Of a stretch of 64,000 nucleotides of DNA, positions 24,173 through 35,562 are shown piece after piece. The position numbers were made by a program, and so were the translations under genes. This stretch comes from Cyclina sinensis (lineage: Eukaryota > Mollusca > Bivalvia > Venerida > Veneridae). The stretch is taken from the NCBI GenBank assembly GCA_012932295.1, contig JAAONU010000009.1, forward strand, positions 9,651,535 to 9,715,534. Reading direction: 5' to 3'. The stretch's first letter is position 1; every line of letters starts with the position of its first letter. The notes below the pieces were generated by a model that saw nothing but the letters and a program-made list of their open reading frames with translations, made no database searches and was not told the origin of the DNA.

Positions 24173-25667
24173 GTCCATCTGTCTGTCTGGTAAAATCTTG
24201 TCCTCGCTTCTTCTCCAATACTCCTTGAGTGATTTCATTGAAACTTAACAGGAGTGTTTGTCACCAAGCCTAGTAGTGCATATCTTCAGGAGGTTCTGCT
24301 CCATTTATTTTTGACAGAGTTATGGGCACTTAGTCATTGTTTTTACTCTAAAATCTTGTCCTCGCTTCATCTCCAAAACCACTTGGAGGATTTCATTGAA
24401 ACTTCACAGGAATGTTTGTCACCAAGCTTAGTTGTGCATGTCATCAGGAGTTTCTGCTTGAATTATTTTTGGCAGTGTTATGGGCCCATAGTCATTTTTT
24501 ACTCTACCTTCTATATTAAAATCTTGTCCATGCTTCATAACCAAAACCACTGGAGGATTTCAATGAAATTACACAGGAATGTTTGTCACCAAACCTAGCT
24601 GTGCATATCATCAGGAGTTTCTGGTTGGATTATTTTTGGAGTGTTATGAGCCCTTAGTTATTTTTTACTGTAACTTCTATATTAAAATCTTGTCCAAGCT
24701 ACGTCTCCAAAACAACTTGGGGGATTTTATTGAAACCAGAATGCTTGTCACCAAGCCTTGTTATTTATAAAACATCAGTAGGGGTTGGGAATAAAACAAT
24801 ATTGTTCATATTCAAGGCCAAACTCACAGCTTTCTATTTCATTGAATAATTATGTCTTCACCCTTTATATAAGAATCTGAAGCAGAATAACATTACTTTA
24901 CCATGTACCTTCAGTTCATGTTCTATTTTTTGTCTGATCTCTTTTCCACAGGCATACATGTAAAAAATAGTAGATTTAGCACTACTGTCGGTAGGGCCAT
25001 TAGATACACTGAAATACCAGTAGATTTTATCTACTGGAAATAGAGTTGACATGTGTGGTATAGCACCGATACATGGGACGCCGGTTTAACCTCTCATTCC
25101 AAAGACTAGCTTAATTAATTCATTATGCTTAAATAGTTGAACTCCTGTTACAGATCTGATATTTTTTTCAGTTCAACCTTTAAGTCACTGTAGGTGAACA
25201 AACATAAAATAGCAGCCTTTAGAATCGGTTCACCTTTGGAGGCAAAATAGTGAGACTACCTAAAGACAGTAAGTAATCTAATAATAATGATAGTAATAGT
25301 TTAGGAGCCAAAATTTGATCTCATAGCCTCTAGATTACCAGTCCAGAGCATTAACTAGTGCTGTAACCTGTTTCACTCTTAAAATATGTACTAAACTTTC
25401 CCTTAATTTGTAAATGAAAATTAAGTCAAAGGATGTACTAGTATTTCATAGACAATATCTTGTGAGAAAGCAAGAGGTCAAGGCTTCTGAAAGTAGGTTT
25501 GAAGCATTGCCTAGTTAACCTCTACTAATATTGCACAAGTTCTGCCCTCTGTTTAGTTAATTTTGATGATCAGTCTGTTACATGGCACTTGTCTTTTTCA
25601 ACAGTTGTACTCACATATGGGGGCACCTTAGGGTCATCATTGCCCTCTTGTTTGAAAACCTTTTTTT

Positions 25668-25669
25668 CT

Positions 25670-25700
<31 letters not shown>
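25668..25700. repeat. Poly(T) tract
   Basis: More than 30 T bases with no interruption. It follows a degraded repeat ending GCCCTCTTGTTTG that is a paralogue of the sequence flanking the 13798-15001 insertion. Confidence 0.9.
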
Positions 25701-25704
<4 letters not shown>

Positions 25705-26115
25705 GTGCTAAATGTTTTCTATAACCTGATCAATATTGCAAATATAAAGATGCAACATATGTAAAGGCCTTACCATTGTTTTAACAAATGAAAATTTATT
25801 GAACTCATTGGTTAGGCCAAATGATAATGATTAATTTGTGATAATCCAAGCAGATGATTAATTCCTGGCACTCCTCAGATAATGGCAATTTTACAATACT
25901 GCCTGACAAGGTGTACATGTACCTACTGGAAGATAACAGATTGTGTTGCATACTGGTATTTTGAACATTGGTTAAATTAGGGCAAACACTTGGATATAAT
26001 TTGGGTTTACTTTCTATTGATCTCTGTAATTTTAAGAAATCTGTGTTTTCAGTATTTCACATATGCATTGCATTTGAAGAGTGTCATGAAATACAGGCTA
26101 TATTTTGCTAATTTT

Positions 26116-26459
26116 TCATTTCACTATCTATAACAGACATCCAGTGTGTCAGTCCTATAGTATTCATTTCACTATCTATAACAGACATCCAGTGTGTCAG
26201 TCCTATAGTATTCATTTCATTATCTATAACAGACATCCAGTGTGTCAGTCCTATAGTATTCATTTCACTATCTATAACAGACATCCAGTGTGTCAGTCCT
26301 ATAGTATTCATTTCACTATCTATAACAGACATCCAGTGTGTCAGTCCTATAGTATTCATTTCACTATCTATAACAGACATCCAGTGTGTCAGCCCTATAT
26401 AGTATTCATTTCACTATCTATAACAGACATCTAATGTGTCAGTCCTATAGTATTCATTT
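26116..26459 (+). repeat. 48 bp minisatellite, seven copies, abutting a coding-exon acceptor
   Basis: The unit CATTTCACTATCTATAACAG is followed by ACATCCAGTGTGTCAGTCCTATAGTATT; seven copies lie immediately upstream of the acceptor at 26465. Each unit ends a pyrimidine-leaning stretch with AACAG, resembling a 3' splice site. Long open frames on both strands here result from 48 being divisible by three. Confidence 0.97.
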
Positions 26460-26465
26460 TTTCAG

Positions 26466-26517
26466 TTCATAATGGCTGACAGTAATGAGAGTGCCAACAT
26501 AAAGAAGACAGAAAATG
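26466..26517 (+). CDS. Small protein gene, first coding exon
   Basis: The acceptor ATTTTTTCAG ends at 26465; TTCATA is 5' UTR and ATG is at 26472. Donor GTAAGA. It encodes MADSNESANIKKTEN plus the first base of a glutamate codon. An acceptor this close upstream implies a non-coding first exon further left. Confidence 0.75.
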
Positions 26518-28376
26518 GTAAGAGATTCTTGATTTCTCAGGAAGTTTGGCTTATTTAACTTCATTGGGTTGTAGTTAACCTCTATTGCTTTATGTTCACT
26601 AGGTCAAAGGTCAGAGTGACAGCCTGTGTAATATTTTTGTTCAGTTCATAACTGGAGAACGTTCTGGCCTAAGCAATTGAAACTTGGGAGTGACATTGGA
26701 CATGACCAGCAGATCATCAAGGTCACAGTGACTGTGTAAAATCCTGGTGTTTTTTTTCTGTTTAGTATTTTTTCAGTCTAGTTAGTTGTCTAGCTAACAG
26801 TACATTTACTTCACTGTGAATTGTGAACTTCTCCACACAGTTTAAAGTGAATAATTGTTATATCTTCTAAATCTCTAGATATACAGTCTGTATTTTGTTG
26901 GTAGTTTGTTTCTTAAAACAAATCAGTTATTTAATGGTTGACATAAATTTCATTAATACACCCCCACCACCTTAAAGTGTTGTGGTTGATGATTTCTTTC
27001 AGAAACAAGTGGATCTGTAGCAGTCAACACAAGTCCCCAGGCAAGCCACTCATCAGGTTCAAATCTTATTTTAAAGATTTTGATTTCTATGAAATTACAG
27101 TGTATATGTGTAACATATTTACCAATAAAACAGGGAGATCGAAGGAATAAACATTCAGTACTGATACGGCTACTCCGGGTTTTGTTTATTTTGATGTACA
27201 TGTATATTTGCATGTTTACCTTGCTTGCACATGTCCTCACCAGTACTTAAATTAAGATCACATTTTGAAAGTTCTCAAATCCAGAATCCAGATTTCATGT
27301 TCAAAATGGGTCATATGGGGTGAAGAAGTATCTGTCTGTGTAAGTCATTTGGGGTCAGAAGTGGGACTCTTGGCAAGAGACCATATTTTCAAACAGATTA
27401 TCAATAAAAAGTTTCAGGTTAAAGAGTACTCAGGTATGCATTATAGTGCCATCAGGACCATTGCATTATAGTGCCATCAGGACCATTGCATTATAGTGCC
27501 ATCAGGACCATTGCATTATAGTGCCATCAGGATCATTGCATTATAGTGCCATCAGGACCATTGCATTATAGTGCCATCAGGACCATTGCATTATAGTGCC
27601 ATCAGGACCATTGCATTATAGTGCCATCAGGACCATTGCATTATAGTGCCATCAGGACCATTGCATTATAGTGCCATCAGGACCATTGCATTATAGTGCC
27701 ATCAGGACTATTGCATTATAGTGCCATCAGGACCATTGCATTATAGTGCCATCAGGACCATTGCATTATAGTGCCATCAGGTCCATTTTGTTTTAATATT
27801 AGCATATTAATGCATAACTCAGAGTTGTTGTTGGTACTGTGATCTGATACATCCAAAGGACTGAACTAGTTTTAGCAGTAATATATTTGAAGCTTATTTT
27901 TTATAAAATAATGAACAAAGAAGTTAAATTCTTGATGCAGTAAGTATTCTTTAATTAAATGTTTCATTCTGGAAATGTAATCTGTAAGAGACACACAGAG
28001 AGAGTTTCCAGCGAGTGTCAGGCAAGTAGTGAAACAGTTCCAAGAATATATTTATCATGGTCACCAGAAAGTAAATGTTTTTTTGTTATTTTGTGATTCT
28101 CTTTATGTATTTTATTTTAAACATGTATTTTACTTTTCTTAGTGGAATGATTTTCAGTGACAAGTTTGACATTTCGTTATTTGAAATGCCTTTCTAAACA
28201 CCTGTTGTTGTGTATTTCAGGAAAATCAGATAATTTAGAAGACCTGTTTAAAACTCTGAAGCAGCAGATAGCAAACTCTGACTGGTTAGAGAAGAACAGC
28301 TCAGATAAATGGGTGCAAGACAATCCTGAGTTAGCAAAGGAATACATGGAGGCAGCAAAACAGTCTTGACACAAAG
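26466..28376 (+). CDS. Unrecognised 82-residue protein, three coding exons
   Basis: I do not recognise this protein. Exons 26466-26517 (ATG at 26472), 27003-27056 and 28221-28376 join in phase (phase 1, phase 1) to an 82-residue reading frame ending at TGA 28367-28369. The first 34 residues are polar and Ser/Asn/Thr-rich, probably disordered. The last 48 look helical and amphipathic, with NLEDLFKTLKQQ and two tryptophan-containing segments (SDWLEKNSSDKW, DNPELAKEYMEAAKQ). There is no signal peptide or membrane segment. Consistent phases, GT-AG borders, an ATG just after an acceptor and a codon-like pattern support a real gene. The stop lies seven bases before the last junction and a 3' UTR exon follows at 30206. 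No 5' non-coding exon was identified. It is probably an intracellular adaptor-like peptide, but that is a guess. Confidence 0.75.
27003..27056 (+). CDS. Small protein gene, second coding exon
   Basis: Acceptor TTTCTTTCAG, 54 bases, donor GTTCAA (weak, non-consensus after GT). Encodes a Ser/Thr-rich segment TSGSVAVNTSPQASHSS between two split codons. The phase matches both neighbours. Confidence 0.65.
27438..27786 (+). repeat. 25 bp minisatellite, fourteen copies
   Basis: The unit GCATTATAGTGCCATCAGGA is followed by CCATT; it is repeated almost perfectly fourteen times in the second intron of the small-protein gene. There are no spacers, so it is not a CRISPR-like array. Confidence 0.97.
28221..28376 (+). 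CDS. Small protein gene, third coding exon and stop
   Basis: Acceptor GTATTTCAG, donor GTAAGT after ACAAAG. It encodes the conserved-looking helical C-terminal 48 residues and TGA at 28367. The junction seven bases after the stop would not be expected to trigger nonsense-mediated decay. Confidence 0.8.
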
Positions 28377-28494
28377 GTAAGTGCAGATTGTTAATCAAAT
28401 CTTGTGAGCTATAGTCAAAATCTTTAATGATATATCTGTACAATGGATATAAAATCAACTGTTAGAAAAGATACTGCTTGAAATGTTTTCATTT

Positions 28495-28973
28495 TTGTGT
28501 CGCCTGCTACGGAGTAGCCACGACATATAGGGATCACTTCTCCGTCGTCTGTCTGCCCGTCTGTCCGTCCGTCACAAAACTTGTCCGGACTACTCCTCAG
28601 AAACTACTGGTGGGATTTCATCCAAACTTTACAGGAATGATCAGTACAAAGTCTTGTTTTGCATATCGTCAGCATTTTCCAGTCTAATGAATTTTGTGAG
28701 AGTTATGGCCCTTTTATGATTTTTATTTTTAAAGTTTGTCCGGACTACTTCTCTTATACTACTAAAGCAATTTAAATGAAATATAACACGATTGTTCTGT
28801 ACCTCAAGTACTTGCGCATGTCTTACAGGTTTTTCAGTTGAATGATTTTTGGTTGAGTTATGGCCCTTGAATAAAAAAATGCATATCAGCCTACAAACTG
28901 TCCAATCACCTCTCAATACTACTGTTTAATTGGCTATCATCAGGCGACACATGTGATCACTGATCGCCCTTGT
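28495..28973 (+). mobile_element. Interspersed element, GTGTCGCCTG ends
   Basis: Left end TTTGTGTCGCCTGCTACGG; right end CAGGCGACACATGTGATCAC, then TGATCGCCCTTGT. The 10 bp subterminal inverted repeat GTGTCGCCTG/CAGGCGACAC and a hairpin before CTTGT are clear. Two to three units of about 150 bp lie inside. Intron of the small-protein gene. Confidence 0.75.
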
Positions 28974-28999
28974 GGTTCAAATGGTTATACTAATTTGTG

Positions 29000-29400
29000 A
29001 GCACTGTACCAAGCCACAACTTATGTTGAATGTTTGATTCTGTTTTTAAGTATGTCACGCATAGTTTATAAGTATTTGAAATGAAGTCAGGAAACCTTCC
29101 ATGAATGTTTGCTATGTTGAGTTGTTGTGCACCTGGGGTTTTATTTGCAGTTCATTGCACTATTGCTACAGTTATGGCCGGTGAAATAGTAAAAATGGGC
29201 ATTTTAATGTTTGTGTCGCACGTAGCTCCAAAAGTGTTTGAAATGGAATTATGAGACCTTCCACAAGTGTTCATCATGATGAGTTGTTGTAAACCTGAGG
29301 TTTTGTTTGCAGCTTGTCCCAGTATGACCACAGTTATGGCCCTTGAAATAGTAAAAATGGGCATTTAAAAATCTTAGATTTAAGTTTACTTATACAACAT
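29000..29400 (+). repeat. Diverged tandem units in intron
   Basis: Two to three units of about 185 bp with 'AGTATTTGAAATG.A.T.A.GAAACCTTCCA'-type sequence, related to units near 11100-11290. No gene. The rest of 29400-30205 is AT-rich intron. Confidence 0.5.
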
Positions 29401-30205
29401 ATGGCAAATAAGATTTGCTTAAAAATGCTTTTGTCTGTTCACTTGTGACTCTGTCTGTCTGTACATTCTTTCTGACAGAGTTGCATTTTGCTGTACTGTT
29501 CGTTTAGACAAATGGAACTCATTTATATTTAGCACTACTTTTATGGAGCAGTACACTTTGTAAAGTTCCACACAAACTTGAGAAAAGGCTTCAGTTGCCC
29601 CAAGTATATCCTGCCTAGGGATTCAAATCAACCAAATTGTCAAAAGTCATGTATAATAGTTTTGTTACTGGTAGTCTTTGCAGAAGGAATGTTATTCATC
29701 TGCCTACCATATATTTATGAGAACTTTACCTTCATGTGAATCATTTTGTCACCACATGTTATCTTAAAGTAACAAATCAGTTGTTAACAGTTGTTTTTGT
29801 TTCTACCATTTTGATCATGACAATTTTTAAAATAAATAAAGAAATATTTTTTTTTTCATCTCATATTCTTAATTATTCAGTTTCTTGAATACTGTCAATT
29901 CAAATACTCTTGCAAGTACACTTACACCACTTTTTTAGCACTAATGGTCATGTAAGTGAAAAAAAAAATCTAATAACTTACTGCACTTAAATGAAAAAAT
30001 ATTATCTTTAAAAGCAGTTTCTGTTTGTTAAAGTTATGAGACAGTACATTTGATTTCTCTTTCTGCCCTCTCATCCTGAAGGGAAATTCTGTTTTCTACA
30101 AAGTATCAGTTATCAGGTACCTTTTCTGTAAAGGAGGGATTTTTATCTCATAAATTTAACTCTTAATTGATATTTTGTGCATACACAGTAATTTCTGTTT
30201 TTCAG

Positions 30206-30385
30206 GACATACAAGAATACAATAAGAAATACATAAAGCCGTAGGAAAAGAATCAAGCAGTTATGATGTCATCAAAACATCCCAAGAACTTGCTGGTTAT
30301 AATGCTTTCTTTATGAGGGATTGTAAGATACTTGTGTGACTTGAGAAACTTACATGGTACAAATAAATAAATCACAAATGACTAT
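30206..30385 (+). other. 3' UTR exon of the small-protein gene
   Basis: The acceptor TTTTTCAG precedes 30206; the sequence is non-coding relative to the frame, which already stopped at 28369. AATAAA at 30362-30367 gives a likely 3' end near 30385. Confidence 0.6.
30362..30367 (+). terminator. Polyadenylation signal of the small-protein gene
   Basis: AATAAA about 155 bases into the 3' UTR exon, within ACAAATAAATAAATCAC. Confidence 0.55.
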
Positions 30386-31110
30386 AAACAATTGATTAGA
30401 ATGTGTCCAGGCTTTACATATAGAATGTCAACTTACCATTTATATTATTTATTAAGCCTTGCAAAATTGAAGCACTTCAGTCTAACTTACTATGTTGTGA
30501 GACTAACAAACATCAGACAAATAGCTTATAAACTGCACTCATACTAAACTTTAACTTTTCGTCTTTCATTTTGGGTGAGTTGCCTGTAAATCAGTAACAA
30601 TATTGGTAAGTCTTATATATACACATAGTCAAACTCCTAAGAAAATACTGATTTGACTGTTGAAATCACACACAATGGCAGGATACAACTACCGAGTATG
30701 TCTTTGTTCATCAGTTTGACTGACAGATGTAGGTGCAACAAGTATTGTGCGGTTTTGCCTTTGATATAGCAAAATGTTTAATTCAGAAGCTGAAGTGAAG
30801 AGCTTTAATTTTGCAAGGCATAATTTTATATATAAGTAGTAAACTAATTAAGCACTTCAAAAAGACTTATGTCATGGCAACATGTGTTGAAAGTATAGAC
30901 TCCTTCATTTGGAAGGAGTGTTATATTTTTTCCCCAGCAGAAGTGACTTGTTTAACAAATGAATGTAAATTCAGTATACATATTAAAATTCAGGACATGT
31001 GTTTTTTTAGAGTGTCAAGTTTCAAGTAAGGAGGTAGTCCCATAAGCACAATCACTGGTGTAAGAACTCCTTAAAATGTGTTGAGAGTAATTCATTATAT
31101 GAGTTGCAAA

Positions 31111-31598
31111 TTTTTATGCCCCCGAAGGGAGGCATATAGTTTTTGAACTGTCCATCCGTCAGTCCGTCCGTCAGTCCGTCCGAAAACTTTAACATTGGCA
31201 ATAACTTTCTTATTAGTAAGTGGATTTACTTCATACAATATCCAATTGTCCAAAAACTAATATTTGGCCATAACTTCCAAATTGGTAAGTGGATACACTT
31301 CATACTTAAACACAACATCCCTTTGGACAAGGCCTTTCCACTGACCTATATTTGTTTGACCTTGACCCCTGAATGACCTTCACTGTGAAGATCCAATTGT
31401 CCAAAAACTTTAACATTGCCCTTAACTTCCTTATTAGTAAATGGAATTACTTCATACTTGGACACAACCCCCTTTGGATAAAACCTTCCCACTGACCTAT
31501 ATGTATTTGACCTTGACCCCTGAATGACTGGTTCTCAGCTCAAAGGTCAAAGCACCACGTTCGGGGGCATTGTCATCTTACAATGACAGTTCTTGTTT
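31111..31598 (+). mobile_element. Tandem-core element (TGCCCCCGAAGG family), plus copy
   Basis: Left end TTTTTATGCCCCCGAAGGGAG; two to three units of about 120-150 bp ('CAATTGTCCAAAAACT...CTTCATACTT..ACACAAC'); right end ACGTTCGGGGGCATTGTCAT, hairpin TGTCATCTTACAATGACA, then GTTCTTGTTT. It is non-coding. Confidence 0.75.
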
Positions 31599-31995
31599 AG
31601 TATACAGTTGTTGTGAAAAACAACCATGACAAATATACATGGAGTTTCTTGGTTTTTATATGCAGGCTATTGTACAAAAACCTCATATTTTCAGTCATGT
31701 TATTTTATGCCCATTTATTAAGTAGAAGTTTACTGCTTGTAAACTTGACAGCTAAATGTTTACTAAACATGTCGTTTATTAAGCAGTGAGTTGTCAATAT
31801 TTCATTTTTTGTATTTTTATGTATGTGATTTGTCAATAAAATCATTTTACCAACATAGGCATGTTTATTACTCTACAATATAAACTAAATGATAGAGTTA
31901 TACATTACTTGCTGATGTCACTTTGTCACCCCTCTCTCCAGTAAATGACTTGCAAATTTCTTCGTCCCTAGACTTTTTAAACAGAAACTTGAAGA

Positions 31996-34378
31996 TTTTT
32001 TATTCCCCCGCTAAAGGTGGATGGGATATTAGAAATGGTCTCCGTCTGTGCGTCTGTCCCAATTTTGTCCTGAGCTTAACTCCAAAAGTACTTCTGGGAT
32101 TTTCTTCAAACTTCATACACTGAAAGAGCACATAGGTAGGAAGTGCAGTGTGCAAGAACAATAACTCTACCTTGACTACTTTTAGAGTTATTCCCCTTGA
32201 TCAGTTTTACTTAAAAAGTTTTGTTCAAAGCATAAATCCAAAAGTACTTGCGGGATTTTCTTCAAACTTAATACACTGAAAGAGCACATTAGTACAAAGT
32301 GCAGTGTGCTAGAAAAATAACTCTACCTTGCCTACTTTAAGAGTTATTTCCCATTATCAGATTTACTTGAAAAACTTTGTCTGAAGTATAACTCTAAAAA
32401 GTACTTGAGGGAGGGATTTTCATCAGACTTAATACACTGACAGAGCACATTAGTAGAAAGTGCACTGTGCAAGAAAAATAACTCTACCTTGTCTACTTTA
32501 GAGTTATTTCCCTTTATCAGATTAACTTGAAAAACCTTGTCCTAAGCATAACTCCAAAAGTACTTGAGGGATTTTCTTCAAACTTAATACACTGACAGTG
32601 CACTGTGCAAAAAAAAACAACTCTACCTTGCCTACTTTTAGAGTTGTTTCCCTTTATCAGATTAACTTGAAAAACTTTATCCGAAGCATAACTCCAAAAG
32701 TACTTGAGGAATTTACTTCAAACTTAATACACTGAAAGAGCACATTGGTAGGAAGTGCTGTGTGTAAGAACAATAACTCTACCTTGCCTACTTTTAGAGT
32801 TTTTCCCCTTAATCAGATTTACTTGAAAAACTTTGTCCGAAGCATAGCTCCAAAAGTACTTGAGGGATTTTCTTCAAACTTTATACACTGGCATAGCACA
32901 TTAGTAGGAAAGGCAGTGTGCAAAAAAATTACTCTACATTGCCTACTTTTAGAGTTATTCGCCTTTATCAGATTTACTTGAAAAACTTTGTCCAAAGCAT
33001 AGCTCCAAAAAGTACTTGAGGGGTTTACTTCAAACTTAATACACTGACAGAGCGCATTGGTAGGAAGTGCAGTGTGCAAGAAAAATAACTCTACCTTGAC
33101 TACTTTTAGAGTTATTTCCCTTTATTAGATTTACTTGAAAAGCCTTGTCCTAAGCATAACTCCAAAAGTACTTGAGGGATTTTCTTCAAACTTAATACAC
33201 TGACAGTGCACTGTGCAAAAAAAAAAAAAAAAAACTCTACCTTGCCTACTTTTAGAGTTGTTTCCCTTTATCAGATTAACTTGAAAAACTTTATCCGAAG
33301 CATAACTCCAAAAGTACTTGAGAAATTTACTTCAAACTTAATACACTGACAGAGCACATTGGTAGGAAATGCAGTGTGCAAGAACAATAACTCTACATTG
33401 CCTACTTTTAGAGTTATTTGCCTTTATCAGATTTACTTGAAAAACTTTGTCCAAAGCATAGCTCCAAAAAGTGCTGGAGGGGTTTACTTCAAACTTAATA
33501 CACTGACAGAGCGCATTGGTAGGAAGTGCAGTGTGCAAGAAAAATAACTCTACCTTGACTACTTTAAGAGTTATTTCCCTTTATTAGATTAACTTGAAAA
33601 GCCTTGTCCTAAGCATAACTCCAAAAGTACTTGAGGGATTTTCTTCAAACTTAATACACTGACAGTGCACTGTGCAAAAAAAAAAACAACTCTACCTTGC
33701 CTACTTTTAGAGTTGTTTCCCTTTATCAGATTAACTTGAAAAACTTTATCCGAAGCATAACTCCAAAAGTACTTGAGGAATTTACTTCAAACTTAATACA
33801 CTGAAAGAGCACATTGGTAGGAAGTGCTGTGTGTAAGAACAATAACTCTACCTTGCCTACTTTTAGAGTTTTTCCCCTTTATCAGATTTATTTGAAAAAC
33901 TTTGTCCGAAGCATAGCTCCAAAAGTACTTGAGGGATTTTCTTCAAACTTAATACACTGGCATAGCACATTGGTAGGAAAGGCAGTATGCAAGAAAAATA
34001 ACTCTACATTGCCTACTTTTAGAGTTATTCGCCTTTATCAGATTTACTTGAAAAACTTTGTCCAAAGCATAGCTCCAAAAAGTACTTGAGGGGTTTACTT
34101 CAAACTTAATACACTGACAGAGCACATTGGTAGGAAGTGCAGTGTGCAAGAACAATAACTCTACCTTGACTACTTTTAGAGTTATTCTCCTTTATCAGAT
34201 CTACTTGAAAAACCTTGTCCGAAGCTAACTCCAAAAGTACTTGAGGGATTTATTTTAAGCTTAATATAGTGACATAGCACATTAGAAGGAAGTGCAGTGT
34301 CAAGAACAATAACTCTACATTGGTTAGGTTACTTCTTCCCAGTGGGGGGATTAACCATGTGTAACCTGGCTCTTGTTT
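31996..34378 (+). mobile_element. Long tandem-core element, about fourteen units of 155-160 bp
   Basis: Left end TTTTTATTCCCCCGCTAAAGG; each unit carries 'AACTCCAAAAGTACTTGAGGGA', 'TTAATACACTGACAGAGCACA', 'AATAACTCTACCTTGCCTAC'; right end GTGGGGGGATTAACC, then GTAACCTGGCTCTTGTTTT. Pairs of units are more alike than neighbours, suggesting amplification of blocks. Open frames inside are not genes. Confidence 0.85.
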
Positions 34379-35540
34379 TCTTTTTACAATAATTCCACAA
34401 CAATTTAAACTATTTCAAATTTATTATTTCCATGCCACAAATTTGATGATATCAAATTGATATCAACTGTTACTTTCCACATAAAATAGAACTGATTTGA
34501 ATCTCTGAAATATAAAACAAACTTGAAAAAACTAAGATGAGACAGAAACTTAAACTGTGTCAGAATATTATAAGATTTTTCAGTACTGCATAGCTGGCTA
34601 TTAGTCTGGCCAAAATGTTTTTGGCATACAACCAAGCCTTGCACATTGAATATAGGGTAACACAGTATCAAAAGCTTACTTTCTTATGAACCATTTTCAA
34701 ATGCCAAGTTTTTAGCTCTCCTGTGAGCAATTATAATCCCTGCCATCTTGCGTTGGTCAACAGTTGCATTCACATGACATCTCTGAAACCATTACGTCTA
34801 TTTCAGTCAAACTTTACCAGAATATTCCCTTGATGGTGCCCTTTCATATTTATGATGAACTCTGGTTGCCATGGCAACTAAAAGGAAAAACTTCGAAGCC
34901 GTTCTTTTCAGTAACCTCTTGACAGATTTGAAAATATTTTGGAATAAATGTTCCCTGCTCTGTCTGAAAAAAGGAACATACATTCTGTACTTTCCTTTAG
35001 TGATTCTATATAAGATGTGACATTTATATTGTTGCCGCCTTGGGTGGGGCTTATTTTCCTTATACGTCACTCTGTACTGGAAACTTAAAAAAAATCTCCT
35101 TAGAAACCGCACGATTTATTTGAAAATAAGTTTCAACAGGAAATGTTAATGATATGTAGGTCCATTTTGAACTAAACACTTACTCATGCCCATACCAGTA
35201 TAAACCGTACACAAATCATCCAAATATTCAGACCTGTGGATTTGCAGGTATTTAAGATACAGGTCAAATCCACACTACACACGGCTACTAAACGCGCACC
35301 TCAACTGCCTAGTCCAGGAAACCTTGCTGATGTATTTTCTGACTGGTGATATTTTCCGTTTAAGGCACATAATTAATATCCAAATGAAAAACGGGTGCCC
35401 GAACGTCTCAGGAAATCAGGAATAATAATTACAAATTCATTAAAAATACAAATTTTATTGTTGATTCAACATGAGTTTTGCCCAGTAAAATGATGAACAT
35501 AGGAATGTATAAATAATGAAATTAACAGTGTAAGTCTGGA
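34378..35540. other. Intergenic DNA with a partial GCTCACC-type repeat
   Basis: A degraded copy begins TTTTTAGCTCTCCTGTGAGC near 34709 and extends to about 35160 with the 'TTGCCATGGCAACTA' unit. No gene and no RNA gene recognised. Confidence 0.45.
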
Positions 35541-35562
35541 AAACATGCATTGTGAAGACGTT

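Larger units (their letters stand above)
22932..24780 (+). mobile_element. Tandem-core interspersed repeat, split by an insertion
   Basis: The left end TTTTTATGCTCCCGAAGGGAG reaches CTGTCTGTCC, is interrupted by the 22982-24172 element, and resumes with ATCTGTCTGTCTGG. Three to four units of about 155 bp follow ('AAATCTTGTCCTCGCTTC...CACAGGAATGTTTGTCACCAAGC'). No coding content. Confidence 0.6.

Noticed and set aside
26105..26434. Repeat-rich 109- and 90-codon frames
   Set aside because: They come from the 48 bp minisatellite, whose length is divisible by three.
27438..27786. Short regular repeats resembling a CRISPR array
   Set aside because: They are 25 bp units with no spacers; a minisatellite.
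32745..34155. Repeated frames of similar peptides on both strands
   Set aside because: They are units of the 155-160 bp tandem core; no protein family and frames break between units.
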